Numbered from the stretch's first letter, positions 51,429 through 60,309 are shown. The stretch: DNA of 64,000 nucleotides from Hallerella succinigenes (GCF_002797675.1 NZ_PGEX01000001.1:806001-870000), one strand, 5' to 3'. Notes: generated by a model not told the origin, from the sequence alone. Numbers and translations: made by a program.

Positions 51429-52349
51429 ATGAAAAAGCCTGAAGCAACTGTTATGCTACGATCTTTCTACAATCGCAATATGAACGAAAAAATGCCTGAA
51501 GTTCACAAATATGCAAACGAAGGGTATTATTGCATAATAGCCCAGTCTGATAAAGTAAAATTAGAATTATGGTATGAAGAATGGCCTGATTCCAAAGACG
51601 AATCAAATAAAAAATATGTTTTTGCAATTTGTTTTGAATATGCAAGTAAAGAATTACTTGCTAGTGACTTTCCTTCTTGGGGGGACTATAAGAAAACAAA
51701 TAAAGATATATACAACGTAAAGAAACTTCCTGATGAAAATGCTGTATTCCTACAAAAAGGCAAAGATGCTAAAACAAAAAAAATCCGTTGGTATTGGGGA
51801 ATATACATTAGTCCAGAAAATGAAGCTCAATCACTACAATTATTTTTTGACAATGAAAAATTTCAAACTGTTTTTGAAAAATATTCCATAAATCTAAATG
51901 ATGACTGCGGAAAAAATTTTACAGAACGATTTCAACAAATACTGGCTCGTGTTGGACAAGGCATGTATCGAGAAAATCTTGAAAAATTGTGGGACCGCGC
52001 CTGCGCGGTAACCGGTTGTCGTATTAGAGAAGTTTTAAGAGCTAGCCATGCTAAACCATGGAAAGACTGCAAGGATAAAGATGAAGAACAACGGCTTGAC
52101 GGACATAATGGCCTACTTCTTTCCGCCAATTACGACGCCTTATTTGACAAAGGGCTGATTTCTTTTTCGGCACTTAAAGAAGGTTGGAAAATAATGATAT
52201 CTCCATCAATCGAAGAATCACAATTGGAGAATCTTGGAATTGGTAAAAATGTCCGCTTAAATCCACCAAAAAATCTAAAACTTGAAGATAAAGAAAGAAT
52301 AGATGAATTTCTCAAATATCATCGTGAGCAAATCTTTAAAGTTAAGTGA
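51429..52349 (+). CDS. HNH endonuclease
   Basis: The protein has 306 residues from ATG 51429, chosen because AAGGAG sits eight bases upstream; the frame opens further up in the repeat region. The first two thirds have no recognised fold (about 1-190). The C-terminal HNH_2-type domain holds CAVTGCRIREVLRASHAKPW, then LDGHNGLLLSANYDALFDKG, with His in SHA, Asn in HNG and His in DGHNG. Such genes occur in restriction and defence loci; the target is unknown. AT-rich and closed by a terminator at 52374. Confidence 0.85.
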   Translation: MKKPEATVMLRSFYNRNMNEKMPEVHKYANEGYYCIIAQSDKVKLELWYEEWPDSKDESNKKYVFAICFEYASKELLASDFPSWGDYKKTNKDIYNVKKLPDENAVFLQKGKDAKTKKIRWYWGIYISPENEAQSLQLFFDNEKFQTVFEKYSINLNDDCGKNFTERFQQILARVGQGMYRENLEKLWDRACAVTGCRIREVLRASHAKPWKDCKDKDEEQRLDGHNGLLLSANYDALFDKGLISFSALKEGWKIMISPSIEESQLENLGIGKNVRLNPPKNLKLEDKERIDEFLKYHREQIFKVK

Positions 52350-52373
52350 AATCTGGTAGAGAATTTTTAAAAA

Positions 52374-52405
52374 CACCCTTGAGACTCTTCTCAAGGATGT
52401 TTTTT
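52374..52405 (+). terminator. Terminator of the HNH gene
   Basis: CACCCTTGAG-actctt-CTCAAGGATG followed by six T. Confidence 0.85.
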
Positions 52406-52472
52406 GCAAAAAAGACATTCCAAACAAGAATGTTTTTCTTGAAATTTTGAGAGGAAATGGATACCGTGAAAT

Positions 52473-52499
52473 TCTAGAGTCAAAATTATTGACCCTAGA
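52473..52499. repeat. Hairpin between convergent genes
   Basis: TCTAGAGTCA-aaattat-TGACCCTAGA (one mismatch) lies at the meeting point of the HNH and SLOG genes and may end transcription from either side. A second hairpin ACATTC-caaacaa-GAATGT-TTTT is just to its left. Confidence 0.5.
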
Positions 52500-52517
52500 A
52501 CAGGGAAAAATCATCCT

Positions 52518-52928
52518 TCAATCCTCGTTTATAATTCTGTACGGTTTCCCCATTTCTTTTATGCGGCGGATGTTCTCAGCGGTGCCTTTGCTTTTTCCGT
52601 CCCAAATCATGAGAGCCGTATCGCAATCTTGCGCCATCTGGATGTCTTTAACATAATGGAATGCGCTGCCTGTAAGGCCTTTGGCGGCTTCTGCGCAAGA
52701 ACATACTTTTGCTCCCGTAACAAAATTGTTCCTTGGTGTTTCACCGCTGCAGTAAACGATTACGTTGCTGTATCCTTTGGAATCTAAATACTTTTGTACT
52801 ACCGCATCAACGCCGTAGCAGTCACCCACGAGAATTTCCGCTCCAGTGTCAATGTAACTGTCAAGTAGCGACTTGACTTCTTCGGGCAACGCTGAAATCG
52901 ATTTAGAGCCGGAGATGAAAACTTTCAT
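52518..52928 (-). CDS. SLOG-like (DUF2493/YspA-type) nucleotide-binding protein
   Basis: The protein has 136 residues with a single Rossmann-like domain: strand and Gly loop MKVFISGSKSIS (1-12), EILVGDCYGVDAVVQKYL (GDxxGVD at 35-41), NVIVYCSGETPRNNF, and ALMIWDGKSKGTAENIRRIK near the C terminus. This is the SLOG pattern, proteins that bind or sense nucleotide-derived ligands and often serve as sensors or effectors in defence loci. It is the last gene of the minus-strand operon; its start abuts the stop of the 125-aa gene. Assignment by pattern, not by search. Confidence 0.7.
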   Translation of the reverse strand: MKVFISGSKSISALPEEVKSLLDSYIDTGAEILVGDCYGVDAVVQKYLDSKGYSNVIVYCSGETPRNNFVTGAKVCSCAEAAKGLTGSAFHYVKDIQMAQDCDTALMIWDGKSKGTAENIRRIKEMGKPYRIINED

Positions 52929-53306
52929 TCATACCTCCTTTTTTATATAGAAGAATCGGTTCAGCTCGTGGTCGGTTCCGATGGTTTTGCCATAGCAGAT
53001 AAGAACCCACGGGTTGGGCCACGCCTTGTCAATGGCGCCTAAGAAGGCTTTTTCCATTTCTACGGCTCTTTTGTCAAGATCCGTGGCGTCGACAACGATG
53101 TCGATGTGGGTAAGGAGCCCTTCATGTTCGGTAAGCCGCGAAAACGCCTCTAAATTGTTTTCCTGGATCTCGTTCCCATTGTTCGCAAGAATGTAGCCTG
53201 CGATATATTCCCACATCTCGTTCCGTTCTTTTTCGTCTGCATACGAACGCTTTACTAGCGATTTCAAGTCGTTGTATTTTTGTGTCGGTGTCATGATAAT
53301 GTTCAT
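52929..53306 (-). CDS. Unknown 125-aa protein in the AAA/SLOG operon
   Basis: The N-terminal two thirds are helical (YNDLKSLVKRSYADEKERNE, MWEYIAGYILANNGNEIQEN). The C-terminal part has two strands around IDIVVDATDLDKRAVEMEKA and PWVLICYGKTIGTDHELNRF. No family recognised. It lies 12 bases after the hydrolase gene and directly before the SLOG gene, with an AAGGAG-type ribosome-binding site, so it belongs to the operon. Confidence 0.6.
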   Translation of the reverse strand: MNIIMTPTQKYNDLKSLVKRSYADEKERNEMWEYIAGYILANNGNEIQENNLEAFSRLTEHEGLLTHIDIVVDATDLDKRAVEMEKAFLGAIDKAWPNPWVLICYGKTIGTDHELNRFFYIKKEV

Positions 53307-53317
53307 ATTCGCACTCC

Positions 53318-53929
53318 TTATTTTAATTTATCTTCAGAATTTAGCAGCTTCATCAACTCTATTAGTCGAAATTCATTTCTTGAAAAATGATGGTCTTGCC
53401 CTGGCACAACCACAACGTGCATGTTTTCACGTTCGTGGAGCTTAAGAAGCCCTGCTAAATGTGCTGAAGGATCAAGACTCCCGAAAACGAATGTCATCAT
53501 GTCTCCGTCAAATGCCTTGGCGCTGCGGCATATCCGAGTCGTGTTAATCATGAGCGGGGGATTCACCAACAGGAATCGGCTAATTTCCGGAAATAGAGAT
53601 CGACCAATGCACCCGATGGAGGCGCCCATTGACATTCCCATAAAGTAGATTTGGGTATGGCCACCGATTTCAAATTCCGATTTTATCACTTCGGCGAATT
53701 GCGCCATCTGGCTGATGTCAGATGATGGAGTGGACGCGCAAACCACCGAGAACCCGCACAGCTCGCGCATTTCGCAGGCAAGTTTCAGGTACTTGTTGCG
53801 ATACCCATAAATGGAACCACCTTGTCCCGCCTTTATCAGCAGAATTTTTTGACGGTCATCGCCAAAGGCGAAACCGTAATCAACCTGATTTTCACCATCA
53901 CCGAAAGATTTAATTAAATCAAATTCCAT
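53318..53929 (-). CDS. Small alpha/beta hydrolase in the AAA/SLOG operon
   Basis: The protein has 203 residues. The nucleophile elbow GMSMG (Ser 100) follows the strand HTQIYF. The acid is probably in FVFGSLDPSAH and the catalytic His in VVPGQDHHFSRN. The oxyanion region is LLIKAGQGGSIYGYR. No signal peptide, so it is cytoplasmic. It is short for the superfamily and lacks a large cap. It begins 16 bases after the ATPase stop, with GGAG before the ATG. As an effector it could attack a lipid, a signalling molecule or a modified nucleotide; none is indicated by sequence. Confidence 0.7.
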   Translation of the reverse strand: MEFDLIKSFGDGENQVDYGFAFGDDRQKILLIKAGQGGSIYGYRNKYLKLACEMRELCGFSVVCASTPSSDISQMAQFAEVIKSEFEIGGHTQIYFMGMSMGASIGCIGRSLFPEISRFLLVNPPLMINTTRICRSAKAFDGDMMTFVFGSLDPSAHLAGLLKLHERENMHVVVVPGQDHHFSRNEFRLIELMKLLNSEDKLK

Positions 53930-53945
53930 GAAAACTCCTGATATT

Positions 53946-56270
53946 TTACAGTCCCATCCTACGGCCTTCGCGAGTATTTTTGCATTCTATTTCATGACGG
54001 AGAGCCTCCAGGATGCTGTCTGTGGTTACTTCGCTTTCTTCGTAGTATTTGAAGGTGTCATAAACAGCCTTGAAATCGCCCGGAGCGAGCGCCTTTAGGT
54101 CTCGTGCGGCTGCGGAGCATTCTACTTTCGGGAAGAATGCTTGCCACACCTTTTCGATTCCGTCGGGTTTCAGATAGTTGAATTTGAGTTTAAGCGCAAA
54201 GCGCCTGCGTGAGGCGGCATCCAAATTGTCATTGAAGTTGGTCGCCGCAATGAATATCCCCTTGAAGTTTTCCATCTGCGTCAGGAGTTCGTTTACTTGC
54301 GATACTTCCCAACTGTGTTCAGAACCGGCGCGTTCGCTGAGCATACTATCGGCTTCATCCAAAAAGAGAATTGCTTTCTTTTCTTCTGCCTCGCGGAACA
54401 TTTTGCGGATTTTCTTTTCTGTTTCACCCACATAGCAATCCAAGAGATCGCTCGCTTTCTTGACAATCAATTTTCGGTTCAATGTTCTTGCGATGTGTTT
54501 TGCGAGTTCTGTTTTGCCTGTGCCGGGAACACCGTAGAACAATATGTTCAAAGACTCCGGACAATCCATCTCCTGCATAGTTTCCCATTTAGCGTTAAAA
54601 GACTGCATTACTTTCATAATGCGGTTCATGTCTCCTTCAACATTCAATGCGTCTAGGATGTACTTGGGCGCATGGCTTTCTTTGTTGCGTTTGGCATATT
54701 CGCAGTTCAGTGAAAGTAAGTTTGTCTGTGCATCGGCAATGATACGGACTGCTTGTTCTGGCGGAATCTTACTGCCTGTCTCCTGCAGTAATTTTGCTCC
54801 AGCAATCGCCTGGGTCACGCCACCGGCGGTAATGGGGAAGGTGTCTGCAAACTGTTGCACCGTCAAGGGGTCAAGCATTTTACCGGTGCCCTGCTCGCTA
54901 ATGACGGACTGCCAAATCTGCAATCTTTTTTCAGAATCAAGCCTTTCGAATGCGATGGAGTAATCAAATCGACGAAGGGTACTATTTTCAATAAATCGGA
55001 TGTCGTTTGAGATCCAAATAACGGGGACTTTTATTTGTTCTAGGAAAAAGTTGAGGGCACCCTTTTCGCAGCAATTCAAAATTACATCGGCCTCATCCAC
55101 CAAGAGAATGACACGCTTGTTTTGGTACTTGGTCGCCGCAAACATAATGCTTCCCAAGCGCTCCTGGATAGTTGAATCCTCCTTGCTTTCTCTATGAACG
55201 CCATCAATGCTGATATTGGTAAGAACCAGCGGACGTCGGAGTTCTTTTGCGATGGCCTTCGCAAGTTCAGTCTTACCGGTACCTTCGACTCCGTAGAAGA
55301 AAATATTGATTCCCTGATTCAGCTTTACATGTTTCAACAAGTCAAAGGCAACTTCTACTTTCGGGTTGTTGTTGCACAGTTTTTTATAGGGTACGTTATT
55401 GCCGTCGTAAATCTTGAAATAGAGCGAATCGAGGTCGTTTCCTGAGACCCCATCTAGGAACAACCCTATTCTCTTTGAAATTTCCAGGTCGTTATCGACA
55501 AGTCCCATCCGCTTGAGAGAAGACTTGTTGTAACATGCCTTTTCTATATCAAGTTCAGGATAAATGGATGCGAATACATCGACAAAAACGCAATCTCCGA
55601 ATCTTCGCGAACCAATCATGTCGCGGAGAGGCTCGCAAATGTCTTTTTTAAAGAAAATCCACGAGAATATCAGGATCTCCATTTCAACGGAATCTAGGTT
55701 GAATGCTTTCTGCACAATGTCGAGGCGCTTTAAGTATGGATCACAGATATTCTTTTGATGCTTGAGGATGTCCATAAGTTCCTTGGTGATACCCTCGTAA
55801 AAAATCTTTTTGGCAGGGCCATTGAAGATATCTTCGCCAACAAGAGTGCTGTGGGTGACATATTTTATATCTCCGCTGGAGCCGCTATTCTTGATAGTGT
55901 CGCGAATTTTGCTGATGGCTCTTTTGCGGTTGCGATAGGATTCTGATTTATCCACGTCATCATTTCCGTAAAAACAGGCGTCTATTTCGCTTGTTCGTGA
56001 ACGAGAAACCTTTCCTTTGACCTTGGGCTTCCTATCCTCAGCTTTGTTCAAAAGTTCAAAATGTGTAGTAATGCCCTTCAAAATTCGCGATGCATTTTCC
56101 TTCGGGAAAATACCGATGCTGTCGTCTGCGTCGGGATAGTTTTTAGAAATTCTCAGCATACGAATCCAGTATTCATAGCCTTTGAGAGTTACAAAATTGA
56201 TGCCCAAAGACTTCTTTTCAGTATTCTTTTGCAGGGATTTAAAAACATCGTTAAAATACCCATTTTTCAT
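53946..56270 (-). CDS. Tandem AAA+ ATPase (CDC48-like), lead gene of a four-gene operon
   Basis: The protein has 774 residues. The N-terminal 300 residues have no recognised domain (KKSLGINFVTLKGYEYWIRM). Two AAA+ modules follow. The first has Walker A GVEGTGKT (327-334) and Walker B VILLVDEAD (387-395). The second has GVPGTGKT (580-587) and AILFLDEAD (633-641), with pore-like YVGETEKK and an Arg-finger area AASRRRFALK. All nucleotide-binding residues are present in both. It probably forms a hexameric unfoldase or remodeller. The AAGGAG ribosome-binding site and a perfect inverted repeat in the promoter are noted separately. Operon order: ATPase, hydrolase, 125-aa, SLOG. Confidence 0.85.
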   Translation of the reverse strand: MKNGYFNDVFKSLQKNTEKKSLGINFVTLKGYEYWIRMLRISKNYPDADDSIGIFPKENASRILKGITTHFELLNKAEDRKPKVKGKVSRSRTSEIDACFYGNDDVDKSESYRNRKRAISKIRDTIKNSGSSGDIKYVTHSTLVGEDIFNGPAKKIFYEGITKELMDILKHQKNICDPYLKRLDIVQKAFNLDSVEMEILIFSWIFFKKDICEPLRDMIGSRRFGDCVFVDVFASIYPELDIEKACYNKSSLKRMGLVDNDLEISKRIGLFLDGVSGNDLDSLYFKIYDGNNVPYKKLCNNNPKVEVAFDLLKHVKLNQGINIFFYGVEGTGKTELAKAIAKELRRPLVLTNISIDGVHRESKEDSTIQERLGSIMFAATKYQNKRVILLVDEADVILNCCEKGALNFFLEQIKVPVIWISNDIRFIENSTLRRFDYSIAFERLDSEKRLQIWQSVISEQGTGKMLDPLTVQQFADTFPITAGGVTQAIAGAKLLQETGSKIPPEQAVRIIADAQTNLLSLNCEYAKRNKESHAPKYILDALNVEGDMNRIMKVMQSFNAKWETMQEMDCPESLNILFYGVPGTGKTELAKHIARTLNRKLIVKKASDLLDCYVGETEKKIRKMFREAEEKKAILFLDEADSMLSERAGSEHSWEVSQVNELLTQMENFKGIFIAATNFNDNLDAASRRRFALKLKFNYLKPDGIEKVWQAFFPKVECSAAARDLKALAPGDFKAVYDTFKYYEESEVTTDSILEALRHEIECKNTREGRRMGL

Positions 56271-56315
56271 TTTTTTGCTCCTTATTTCGATTTATCATCA
56301 AAATAGGTTTTTACT

Positions 56316-56332
56316 ACGACAAATAATGTCGT
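56316..56332. promoter_or_regulatory. Inverted repeat in the AAA/SLOG operon promoter
   Basis: ACGACA-aataa-TGTCGT, perfect 6-bp arms with a 5-bp spacer, 46 bases upstream of the ATPase ATG. A candidate operator for the adjacent WYL regulator. Confidence 0.5.
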
Positions 56333-56353
56333 GACTAAAACGGTATTTTTAAA

Positions 56354-56378
56354 GAAAAAAAGCCCGCACATAGCGGGC
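56354..56378 (-). terminator. Terminator between the WYL gene and the AAA/SLOG operon
   Basis: Minus strand GCCCGC-tatgt-GCGGGC followed by seven T. It separates the WYL transcript from the operon downstream, implying that the operon has its own promoter. Confidence 0.85.
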
Positions 56379-56458
56379 ATGGAAAGTTTAATCATTGCAG
56401 CTTTACTTTTTATCGCTAATGATTTCTGCGGTAGGTGCTGTCGAGGAAATACGAGAAT

Positions 56459-57439
56459 TCACGGAGTTTTTTTGCGGAGGGCGATGGGCTTGATGACTTC
56501 GGCGCTGTCGGCGTACGAAAGTACCCAGCGGAAAAGGAGCTCGTCGTTTAGGGCCTTCATCGTGACCAACAGGCGACCGTCGCGGAGTTTTTCCACCTTC
56601 ATGGAGCGTTGGAACGGCTTTTCTTCGAGGTAATGCAGCGCATGACTGCTGAACACGATTTCAACATCTTCGGCTTTCGGGTCTTGCGGCCCAAAAATGG
56701 CAGAACCGAGCTGCACACGCTTGCGCAACATTTCAAGTGTCTTTGGGTTGTCCTGGAATGTTTCCTTGGTTAGTTCAACTTTCTGGATTCGGCGGAACTT
56801 GAGCGTATAGGTATCGCCAGGACGTGTCTGCGATTCACAGCCGATGTAGATTTCGCCTTGGTACAAGATGACCATCAGCGGAATTCGTATATGGGGTATA
56901 TTACCGGTTTCGCTGATATAGGTAACGAGGATTTTGCGGCGTTCGTGAATCGCCCGCAGTATTATCTTGATTTTTTCGCTGGAATCTTCCTCGAACATGG
57001 GTGGGGTTCCCGCAAAAAGGATTCGCGAATTCAGATCCTGAGCGAGTTGCTCCACGGCCTTCTTTTCGCTTGCAGGCAGACTCTTCCGGATTTTTTCGAG
57101 CAAATCCGTGACCGTCTCGCTTGCGGCAGGGTACATATTCGCGATGCGTTGTAAAAATACAAAATGCAACATTGTGTTTTCGAAGTTCGGGAATAGCAGT
57201 TTATCCGCAGACTTGATTGCAGACTGGTAACGGAAAGCGCGTTGGTCACCAATCACGCGAATGTAGGTACCTCCGTTGACAGAAGTCAGGAGATTCATAT
57301 CGCGCTGCACATTGCGGCGCTCTTTTTCGGGAATTTCCAGAGCCTCCATCAAGTCGCTGATGGAATAGCTCTTGCTGGGATTTGATATCAAAATCGCGAA
57401 TAATTGAATAACGCGGTCTGCGCGGGTTATGTCAGCCAT
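56459..57439 (-). CDS. WYL-domain transcriptional regulator
   Basis: The protein has 326 residues. The N-terminal winged helix is ADRVIQLFAILISNPSKSYS, then ISDLMEALEIPEKERRNVQR, within 1-65. The WYL domain at about 165-250 binds a ligand (ILRAIHERRKILVTYISETG, PLMVILYQGEIYIGCESQTR), and a WCX-like C-terminal domain at about 255-320 (VEIVFSSHALHYLEEKPFQR) completes it. WYL proteins of this build (BrxR, CapW, PafBC-like) repress phage-defence operons and release on nucleic-acid signals. It is encoded on the same strand directly upstream of the AAA/SLOG operon, with a terminator between. Regulation of that operon is inferred. Confidence 0.88.
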   Translation of the reverse strand: MADITRADRVIQLFAILISNPSKSYSISDLMEALEIPEKERRNVQRDMNLLTSVNGGTYIRVIGDQRAFRYQSAIKSADKLLFPNFENTMLHFVFLQRIANMYPAASETVTDLLEKIRKSLPASEKKAVEQLAQDLNSRILFAGTPPMFEEDSSEKIKIILRAIHERRKILVTYISETGNIPHIRIPLMVILYQGEIYIGCESQTRPGDTYTLKFRRIQKVELTKETFQDNPKTLEMLRKRVQLGSAIFGPQDPKAEDVEIVFSSHALHYLEEKPFQRSMKVEKLRDGRLLVTMKALNDELLFRWVLSYADSAEVIKPIALRKKTP

Positions 57440-58127
57440 ATTAAACCTCTATGTTTTAATATATATTATTGCCGCGGCTCTCGGCGTGAAAATGCCGTCG
57501 GTAGCGAAGGCTATGATTGAACTCAAGAAGCTCGGGCTTGTGACACAGGAACCATACAGCGGAGTAGAGCTTACCGAAGAAGGTCAGCGCGCTGCCGCCA
57601 TGATTCTGAACCGCCATATCCTTCTGAAGGGATTCCTGATTAAACTAGGCGTGTCCGAAAAGGCTTGCGTTGACCCGAAGCGCATTTATGCGGCAGGATT
57701 TTCGATGGGCGGCGGTTTTTCGAATTATGCAGGTTGTTTTCTTTCGGAATATTTTGCAGCAGCGGCGCCTTCCGCCTTTGACCTTTCCGAAGAAATTGTC
57801 AATGCGGGAAAATGCTCCCCAGCACGTGCATTTCCGATTCTCAATTTCCGCGGGACAAATGATTTCGTAGTCAACTACGACGGAGGCTATTCCTCGATTG
57901 TTTCCGGGAAACCGATTACGTTTTTGGGCGCTCAAAAGAATTTTGAAAAATGGGCGGAGTTGAACGGTTGCTCCGAAGAACCCGTGGATAAAGGAAATGG
58001 TTGCAAATATTATGAAAATTGCAGAGACGGCGTACAAGTGGGGCTTTGCACCATACAGGGAGGCGGGCATTCCGAAGGCGATGGCAAAACTGCCTGGGAT
58101 TTCGTGAAACAATTCCGTTTGCCGTAA
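57429..58127 (+). pseudogene. Chimera of a DtxR fragment and an esterase C-terminal half
   Basis: Two unrelated pieces share one open frame. Residues 16-80 (AAALGVKMPSVAKAMIELKK, EPYSGVELTEEGQRA, HILLKGFLIKLGVSEKA) are the wing and following helices of a DtxR-type regulator without its recognition helix. From residue 81 (CVDPKRIYAAGFSMGGGFSN) to the end is a PHB-depolymerase/feruloyl-esterase-type domain lacking its first strands but keeping GFSMGG, GTNDFVV and GGGHSEG. Neither part is complete, so a deletion fused two dead genes in frame. It could still be translated, but activity is unlikely. No ribosome-binding site at 57429. Confidence 0.8.
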
Positions 58128-58149
58128 AAATTTTGCCGTAATTCGTAAT

Positions 58150-58290
58150 GCCTGGTTACGCCCCCCCAAGCGGTTCGGATTCCCTGCTGTAGAAAGTCCG
58201 CAAAGTTCTTGGGCCCAAATTCGATATTGCACTTGGCGACACGCCACGCCGTGAAGGACCATGAGAACATGATAAAGCTTATTGCGGCCT
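58150..58290 (-). pseudogene. Possible unidentified gene scrap
   Basis: The minus strand reads YKAAISFIMFSWSFTAWRVA, then KCNIEFGPKNFADFLQQGIR and TAWGGVTRHYELRQ. This is protein-like for about 45 residues without clear boundaries. No family recognised; low confidence. Confidence 0.25.
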
Positions 58291-58338
58291 TGTATTGTGA
58301 TTTGATAGGAATCCTAAATTATTAGATTTGATTAGGAA

Positions 58339-60075
58339 ATGTACAAGTACCGTGATAATTTAAGATTGTTCCTTTTTTGGGGTGTCATTTGCGCCGTAGC
58401 AAATATTCTATGCACCTTTGCCAGTGCTTTTGAAAGTGACCAGGGCTATTGGGTTGGCTGGATTAAGAAACTCATGGAAGAAGGTTTCGCCGGTTTTGAC
58501 GGAAACTATCCGCCGCTGTATGTCTTCTGGTTATGGGTGGTGGCTCAGGTCTATTCCTTATTCGATATCGCTGTAGATAAAAATCTCTTCTTGAAGTTTA
58601 CCTGCCTCTGGCCTGTCTTTTTCGCGCATCTCTTTCTAGTGGATTGGGTCTGCCGCCTTTTGGGCAAGTTCAATTATCCGGATTGGAAAAAGCACTTGAT
58701 GGTGGGCTTTGCCGCCTTGAATCCGGCTCTGCTTTTAAACGGCCCTATTTGGGGACAGGTGGATTTGTTTCCGTCGGTGATTGCAGTCATGGCGATTTAC
58801 TGCATCAATCGTCCTCGCCTTATTTTCCTTGCATCCATGTTCTATGTACTCGCCTTGTTGACCAAGTTCCAGATGATTGCTTTCCTGCCCGTTTTTGGAG
58901 GCTTGTTTATCCGTCATTGGAAAACGTCTTGGAAGGGCCTGCCTCTAGCTGTATTGGCGCTGGTCCTTGTTCTGCTTCCTTTTGCTGTTGGCGGAAATCT
59001 TCAGGGAATGCTGACTCGGGCTTACGTGCAGACGACAAGCCAGTATGCCTATGCTACTTTTAATGCAGCGAACATCTGGATTCTGCTTGCGGGAAATGTA
59101 TCTCCGGATAATGTGCCGATTTGGGAAGTGAGCGAATACGGCCTGGGTTTCTTGCTCAAGCCCGTTCATCTAGGTAAGATTCTCTTTGTCATAGTTTCCA
59201 TTTTGGTACTGGTAAAATCTGTTCTTTGTAGAAATATTCGCACCGCCTTTGCCCTTTGCACCTTGAACGCTCTTGCCTTCTTTATGCTTTTGCCCCAAAT
59301 GCATGAACGCTACCTGCTGTACGCCGTACCCATGGCTCTCTGCTGGCTTGTGTGGGACATGCAGCGTGGTGGTATCTTGTGTCTGGCCGTTACAGCTGTG
59401 GCGGCAGTCAATATCAACCTGCTAAACACTTTCCGCGGTGATTATGTCTGGAAAATGGATGCTTATGCAGGCTGTATTGCGCTCTTGGTCGGAATTCTGC
59501 TTGTCCTTTGCCCTCGGCGGTTGGAAAAGCTGGTCCACAAGGTGAGTTCCCTTCGGTTGCCTGCATTTGTGCCTTATGGGGTGCTTCTGTTGATTCTAAC
59601 GGTTGTGAGCGGCTTCCTGGCATTTCAATCCCGTCCGATCGCGGCTCCAAAAGGTGACGGTTATATGTTGGTTACGGATTTGCCGATGGAATCGTCGGTA
59701 CAGCGTTTTAGATCTCCCCGTATAAATCAGTCTGTTGACGGACATCTCTTGACGGTGGATAACCGTGTCTATATAAATGGCATTGGGACTCATGCTCCCT
59801 CGACGATTACCTATACGCTGCCGGAAGAGGCGGATTCGCTGTTTCTGGGTGTAGGTATTGATGGGGAATGCCACGAGAATGGTCAGGCGACCTTCATTGT
59901 AAAGTTAGATGGGGATGTTGTCTGGCGTCGCAGTAGGGTTCGTGGCGCACAAAAGCCTTATTTTGCATCTATTTCCGTGCAAGAAGCGAATGTTCTAGAA
60001 CTGAGAACGGATCCGGAAGGTTCCGATCATTGTGACCATACGGACTGGCTAAATGCCTATGTAAAGCTCCGCTAG
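58339..60075 (+). CDS. GT-C-type membrane glycosyltransferase fused to an NPCBM-like domain
   Basis: The protein has 578 residues. About ten transmembrane helices fill residues 5-420. They carry motifs typical of polyprenyl-phosphate-sugar-dependent transferases: FESDQGYWVGWIKKLMEEGF with acidic loop residues, LLNGPIWGQVDLFPSV, and LLPQMHERYLLYAVP. Residues 430-578 are extracytoplasmic and match the NPCBM carbohydrate-binding pattern (PRINQSVDGHLLTVDNRVYI, GIGTHAPSTITYTLP, DSLFLGVGIDGECHENGQAT, LELRTDPEGSDHCDHTDW). Fusion of the two suggests a transferase that holds its glycan product or acceptor. Monocistronic. Families inferred by motif; substrate unknown. Confidence 0.75.
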   Translation: MYKYRDNLRLFLFWGVICAVANILCTFASAFESDQGYWVGWIKKLMEEGFAGFDGNYPPLYVFWLWVVAQVYSLFDIAVDKNLFLKFTCLWPVFFAHLFLVDWVCRLLGKFNYPDWKKHLMVGFAALNPALLLNGPIWGQVDLFPSVIAVMAIYCINRPRLIFLASMFYVLALLTKFQMIAFLPVFGGLFIRHWKTSWKGLPLAVLALVLVLLPFAVGGNLQGMLTRAYVQTTSQYAYATFNAANIWILLAGNVSPDNVPIWEVSEYGLGFLLKPVHLGKILFVIVSILVLVKSVLCRNIRTAFALCTLNALAFFMLLPQMHERYLLYAVPMALCWLVWDMQRGGILCLAVTAVAAVNINLLNTFRGDYVWKMDAYAGCIALLVGILLVLCPRRLEKLVHKVSSLRLPAFVPYGVLLLILTVVSGFLAFQSRPIAAPKGDGYMLVTDLPMESSVQRFRSPRINQSVDGHLLTVDNRVYINGIGTHAPSTITYTLPEEADSLFLGVGIDGECHENGQATFIVKLDGDVVWRRSRVRGAQKPYFASISVQEANVLELRTDPEGSDHCDHTDWLNAYVKLR

Positions 60076-60309
60076 CCAAAAGCAGGACTATAACATAGGC
60101 GTCACCGACCTTCCGACTTTACCACCAGGCTTTATCTCATGAAATTCTAGAAACTGCGACCGATACTAATCAGAAATACGCCCATCAGAAAATCTCTGTG
60201 CACGAAACGGCAACGCTCTTCCTATGTTATAATAGATAGAGATTAGGCTATTGCGCAGGCCTTTCTGATTGATGGCTTTTAATACAAATGTCAGCCTTGG
60301 TACAAAACA

